NCBI RefSeq assembly: GCF_018417635.1
Contig: NZ_CP071007.1
Location: forward strand, 3,224,501 to 3,288,500
Direction: 5' to 3'
Source: Pseudomonas sp. SORT22
GTDB lineage: Bacteria; Pseudomonadota; Gammaproteobacteria; Pseudomonadales; Pseudomonadaceae
Length of the DNA stretch: 64,000 nt
The notes under the pieces are model-generated. The model saw only the letters and a list, made by a program, of their open reading frames with translations. It had not been told where the DNA came from and did not search any database. Made by a program: the position numbers and the translations under genes. This document shows positions 62,387-64,000 of this stretch, piece after piece. Position 1 is the first letter of the stretch. Each line of letters begins with the position of its first letter.

Positions 62387-63515
62387 GTTCATCTTTTGGT
62401 TGTGCCTGTTGCTACCGTTCTATGCCTGGCTGGGCTACCCGCTGCTGCTGACTGTGGCGGCGCCGCTGTTCCCCCGTCACCGCCCCGCGCCGCTGGCGCC
62501 GCAGCGGGTCAGCGTGGTGGTGGCCGCGCACAACGAAGCGCGCAATATCGACAACAAGCTGCGCAACCTGCTGGCCCAGGATTACCAGGCCCAGAGCCTG
62601 CAGATCGTCGTCGCCAGCGATGGCTCCACGGATAGCACCGTGGCCCTGGCGCGCAGCTTTGACGACCCGCGCATCCAGGTCCTCGACCTGCCGCGCATGG
62701 GCAAGAACAGCGTGCTCAACGTCGCCGTCACCCAGTGTACGGGCGACATCGTGGTGTTCACCGACGCCGATGTGCACTGGATTGACGGCACCCTCGCCGC
62801 CTTGCTGGCACCCTTTGCCGACCCTGAAGTGGGCGGCACGGTGGGCAAGATGATCATCCCCGAGGCCGGCAAGGGCCTGAGCCTGGGCGAAAGCCTGTAC
62901 CGCCACTACGAAGCCTGGCTGCGCCGGGTGGAGAGCCGCACCGGCTGCACGGTGTCGGCCGATGGCGCCCTGCAGGCACTGCGCCGCGAGCTGTACCAGC
63001 CGATTCCGGCGCGGGTCAACGACGACTTCTACATCAACACCTGCGCACCGGTGGCCGGCAAACGGGTGGTCTACGTTGACGAAGCCCAGGTGCTCGACCA
63101 GGGCGTGGACGAGGCCGACCGCCAGTTCAGCCGCCGCCAGCGCGTCACCGTCGGCGGCCTGATCAGCCTGGCCGCTCGCCGCGAACTGCTCAACCCGCTG
63201 CGCCACGGCCTGTACGCCATTGCCCTGATCAGCCACAAGCTGATCCGCCGCCTGGCGCCGGTGCTGCTGTTGCCCCTGCTGCTGGCCAACCTGTGGTTGC
63301 TCGACGGCCACGGCTTTTACCAACTGACCCTGGCCGCGCAACTGCTCGGCTATGCCATCGCCATCGCCGGCCTGCTGGACGTGCGCCAGCGCCTGCCCAA
63401 ACCGTTTCGCCTGGCGGCCTTCGTGCTGGTTACCCTGGCCGGCATGAGCGTCGGCCTGTGGCAGTTTTTACGCGGGCACAGCTACAACCAATGGAACCCC
63501 GACCAGACTCGATGA
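62379..63515 (+). CDS. Membrane glycosyltransferase family 2 protein
   Basis: 378-residue enzyme with an N-terminal membrane segment (about 1-28) and several C-terminal ones (about 285-372). The GT-A core reads VSVVVAAHNEARNIDNKLRN, VVASDGSTDSTV and VFTDADVHW, with a later RQFSRRQRVTVGG resembling the QxxRW-type site of processive synthases. It starts with GTG at 62379, with AAGGAGG 8 bases before it, overlapping the preceding stop by 8 bases. Whether it is processive is not settled by sequence alone. Confidence 0.86.
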   Translation: MAEFIFWLCLLLPFYAWLGYPLLLTVAAPLFPRHRPAPLAPQRVSVVVAAHNEARNIDNKLRNLLAQDYQAQSLQIVVASDGSTDSTVALARSFDDPRIQVLDLPRMGKNSVLNVAVTQCTGDIVVFTDADVHWIDGTLAALLAPFADPEVGGTVGKMIIPEAGKGLSLGESLYRHYEAWLRRVESRTGCTVSADGALQALRRELYQPIPARVNDDFYINTCAPVAGKRVVYVDEAQVLDQGVDEADRQFSRRQRVTVGGLISLAARRELLNPLRHGLYAIALISHKLIRRLAPVLLLPLLLANLWLLDGHGFYQLTLAAQLLGYAIAIAGLLDVRQRLPKPFRLAAFVLVTLAGMSVGLWQFLRGHSYNQWNPDQTR

Positions 63516-63524
63516 GCACCTGAC

Positions 63525-64000
63525 ATGCCGATAAAAACCAGTATCAAGCGTGCCAGCGGTTGGCTGTACCTCAACTCCCCCAAGGGCCGCAGCCAGTTGC
63601 GCGGCGCCGGGGTGATCCTCATGCTGCACCGGGTGCTGGCCGACGACGACAGTGCCGCCCTGCCGCACCGCAATGAACTGTGCGTCGGCCCCCAGGCCTT
63701 CGAACGCCTGCTGCGCTGGTTGCAACGCCACTTTGACTGCGTACACCTGATGGACCTGCTCAAGGCCCACGAACACCCGCGCAGCGGCAACCGGCCGAAA
63801 GTGGCCCTGACCTTCGACGACGGCTGGCGCGACAACGCCCTCAATGCCTTCCCGCTGCTGCAGCAATACCAGGTGCCGGCGAGCATCTTTTTGTCCACCG
63901 ACTACATCGGCAGCCGCCAGCGCTTCTGGTGGGAGAGCCTGGGCGAAACCCTGTGGGGCAGCCACGGTGAAACACCGCGCCGGGCGCTGATCGAGCAGTT
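63525..64000 (+). CDS. Polysaccharide deacetylase (NodB family), 3' end outside window
   Basis: The first 158 codons of a gene running off the window. MPIKTSIKRASGWLYLNSPK starts it, LMLHRVLADDDS follows and the NodB motif TFDDG is at residues 96-100, with the metal-binding Asp pair in place. Such enzymes remove N- or O-acetyl groups from sugars, often as part of polymer modification. The gene is 9 bases after the glycosyltransferase stop. No Shine-Dalgarno is obvious (GATGAGCACCTGAC). The C-terminal half, including the rest of the catalytic site, is not visible. Confidence 0.85.
   Translation, partial: MPIKTSIKRASGWLYLNSPKGRSQLRGAGVILMLHRVLADDDSAALPHRNELCVGPQAFERLLRWLQRHFDCVHLMDLLKAHEHPRSGNRPKVALTFDDGWRDNALNAFPLLQQYQVPASIFLSTDYIGSRQRFWWESLGETLWGSHGETPRRALIEQ

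Overview
The window reads as Pseudomonas chromosome, most likely from the P. fluorescens/P. putida side of the genus. The evidence is high G+C content, Pseudomonas-type REP palindromes (core ATCGCGGGTCAAGCCCGC and variants) between genes, an arginine-transaminase (aruRS/aruHI) locus in the order I remember from P. aeruginosa, and a long LRR-NEL toxin of a type common in this genus. This assignment rests on reading the proteins; no database search was run.

Layout. 1-2914: 3' part of a periplasmic nitrate reductase operon (napA cut by the window edge, napB, napC), closed by a REP pair. 3120-7677: a paraquat-inducible/MCE lipid-transport operon (two split PqiA proteins, PqiB, PqiC lipoprotein) plus an AI-2E-family permease. 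7680-10348: divergent MscS-like channel and universal stress protein. 10356-13805 (minus strand): LuxR-type regulator, class III aminotransferase and PotF-like binding protein, probably polyamine-related.

13919-28602 (minus strand): arginine-transaminase region. The structural operon runs enoyl-CoA hydratase, acyl-CoA dehydrogenase, ADP-forming acyl-CoA synthetase, aruI, aruH, aldehyde dehydrogenase and a flavodoxin-fold quinone reductase. Beyond it lie an amino-acid permease with a short leader ORF, then aruS, a periplasmic binding protein and aruR. AruH would transaminate arginine to 2-ketoarginine, AruI would decarboxylate it to 4-guanidinobutyraldehyde and the aldehyde dehydrogenase would oxidise that; the CoA genes suggest further oxidation as a CoA ester. 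A TetR gene follows, and a shared 16-bp site lies in the structural-operon promoter and beside aruR and tetR.

29523-34944: a small catabolic cluster (class II aldolase, orphan PotD-like binding protein, Fe-S flavin oxidoreductase, XRE-cupin regulator, enoyl-CoA hydratase) around a divergent promoter with a perfect 12-bp inverted repeat. 35071-41290: single genes (acetyltransferase, Zn alcohol dehydrogenase, DUF3313-like lipoprotein, PhoD-like phosphatase) and a lower-G+C pair encoding one intact and one degenerate HNH-type protein. 41287-45182: serine catabolism (sdaC, sdaA, divergent LysR). 45216-50306: a 1696-residue toxin/effector with leucine-rich repeats and an NEL-type E3 ubiquitin ligase end, whose Shine-Dalgarno sits in a hairpin. 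50392-52101: membrane sulfatase/phosphoethanolamine-transferase-like enzyme.

52507-64000: start of a Wzy-dependent exopolysaccharide cluster on the plus strand: UDP-glucose dehydrogenase, UDP-glucuronate epimerase, initiating sugar transferase, a CpsD-like ATPase lacking the Walker A lysine, Wza-like lipoprotein, Wzz-like protein, three glycosyltransferases, a Wzy/ligase-family protein and a polysaccharide deacetylase cut by the window edge. No flippase is visible, so the cluster continues downstream. Most of its genes overlap by 4-8 bases, which suggests one tightly coupled transcript.
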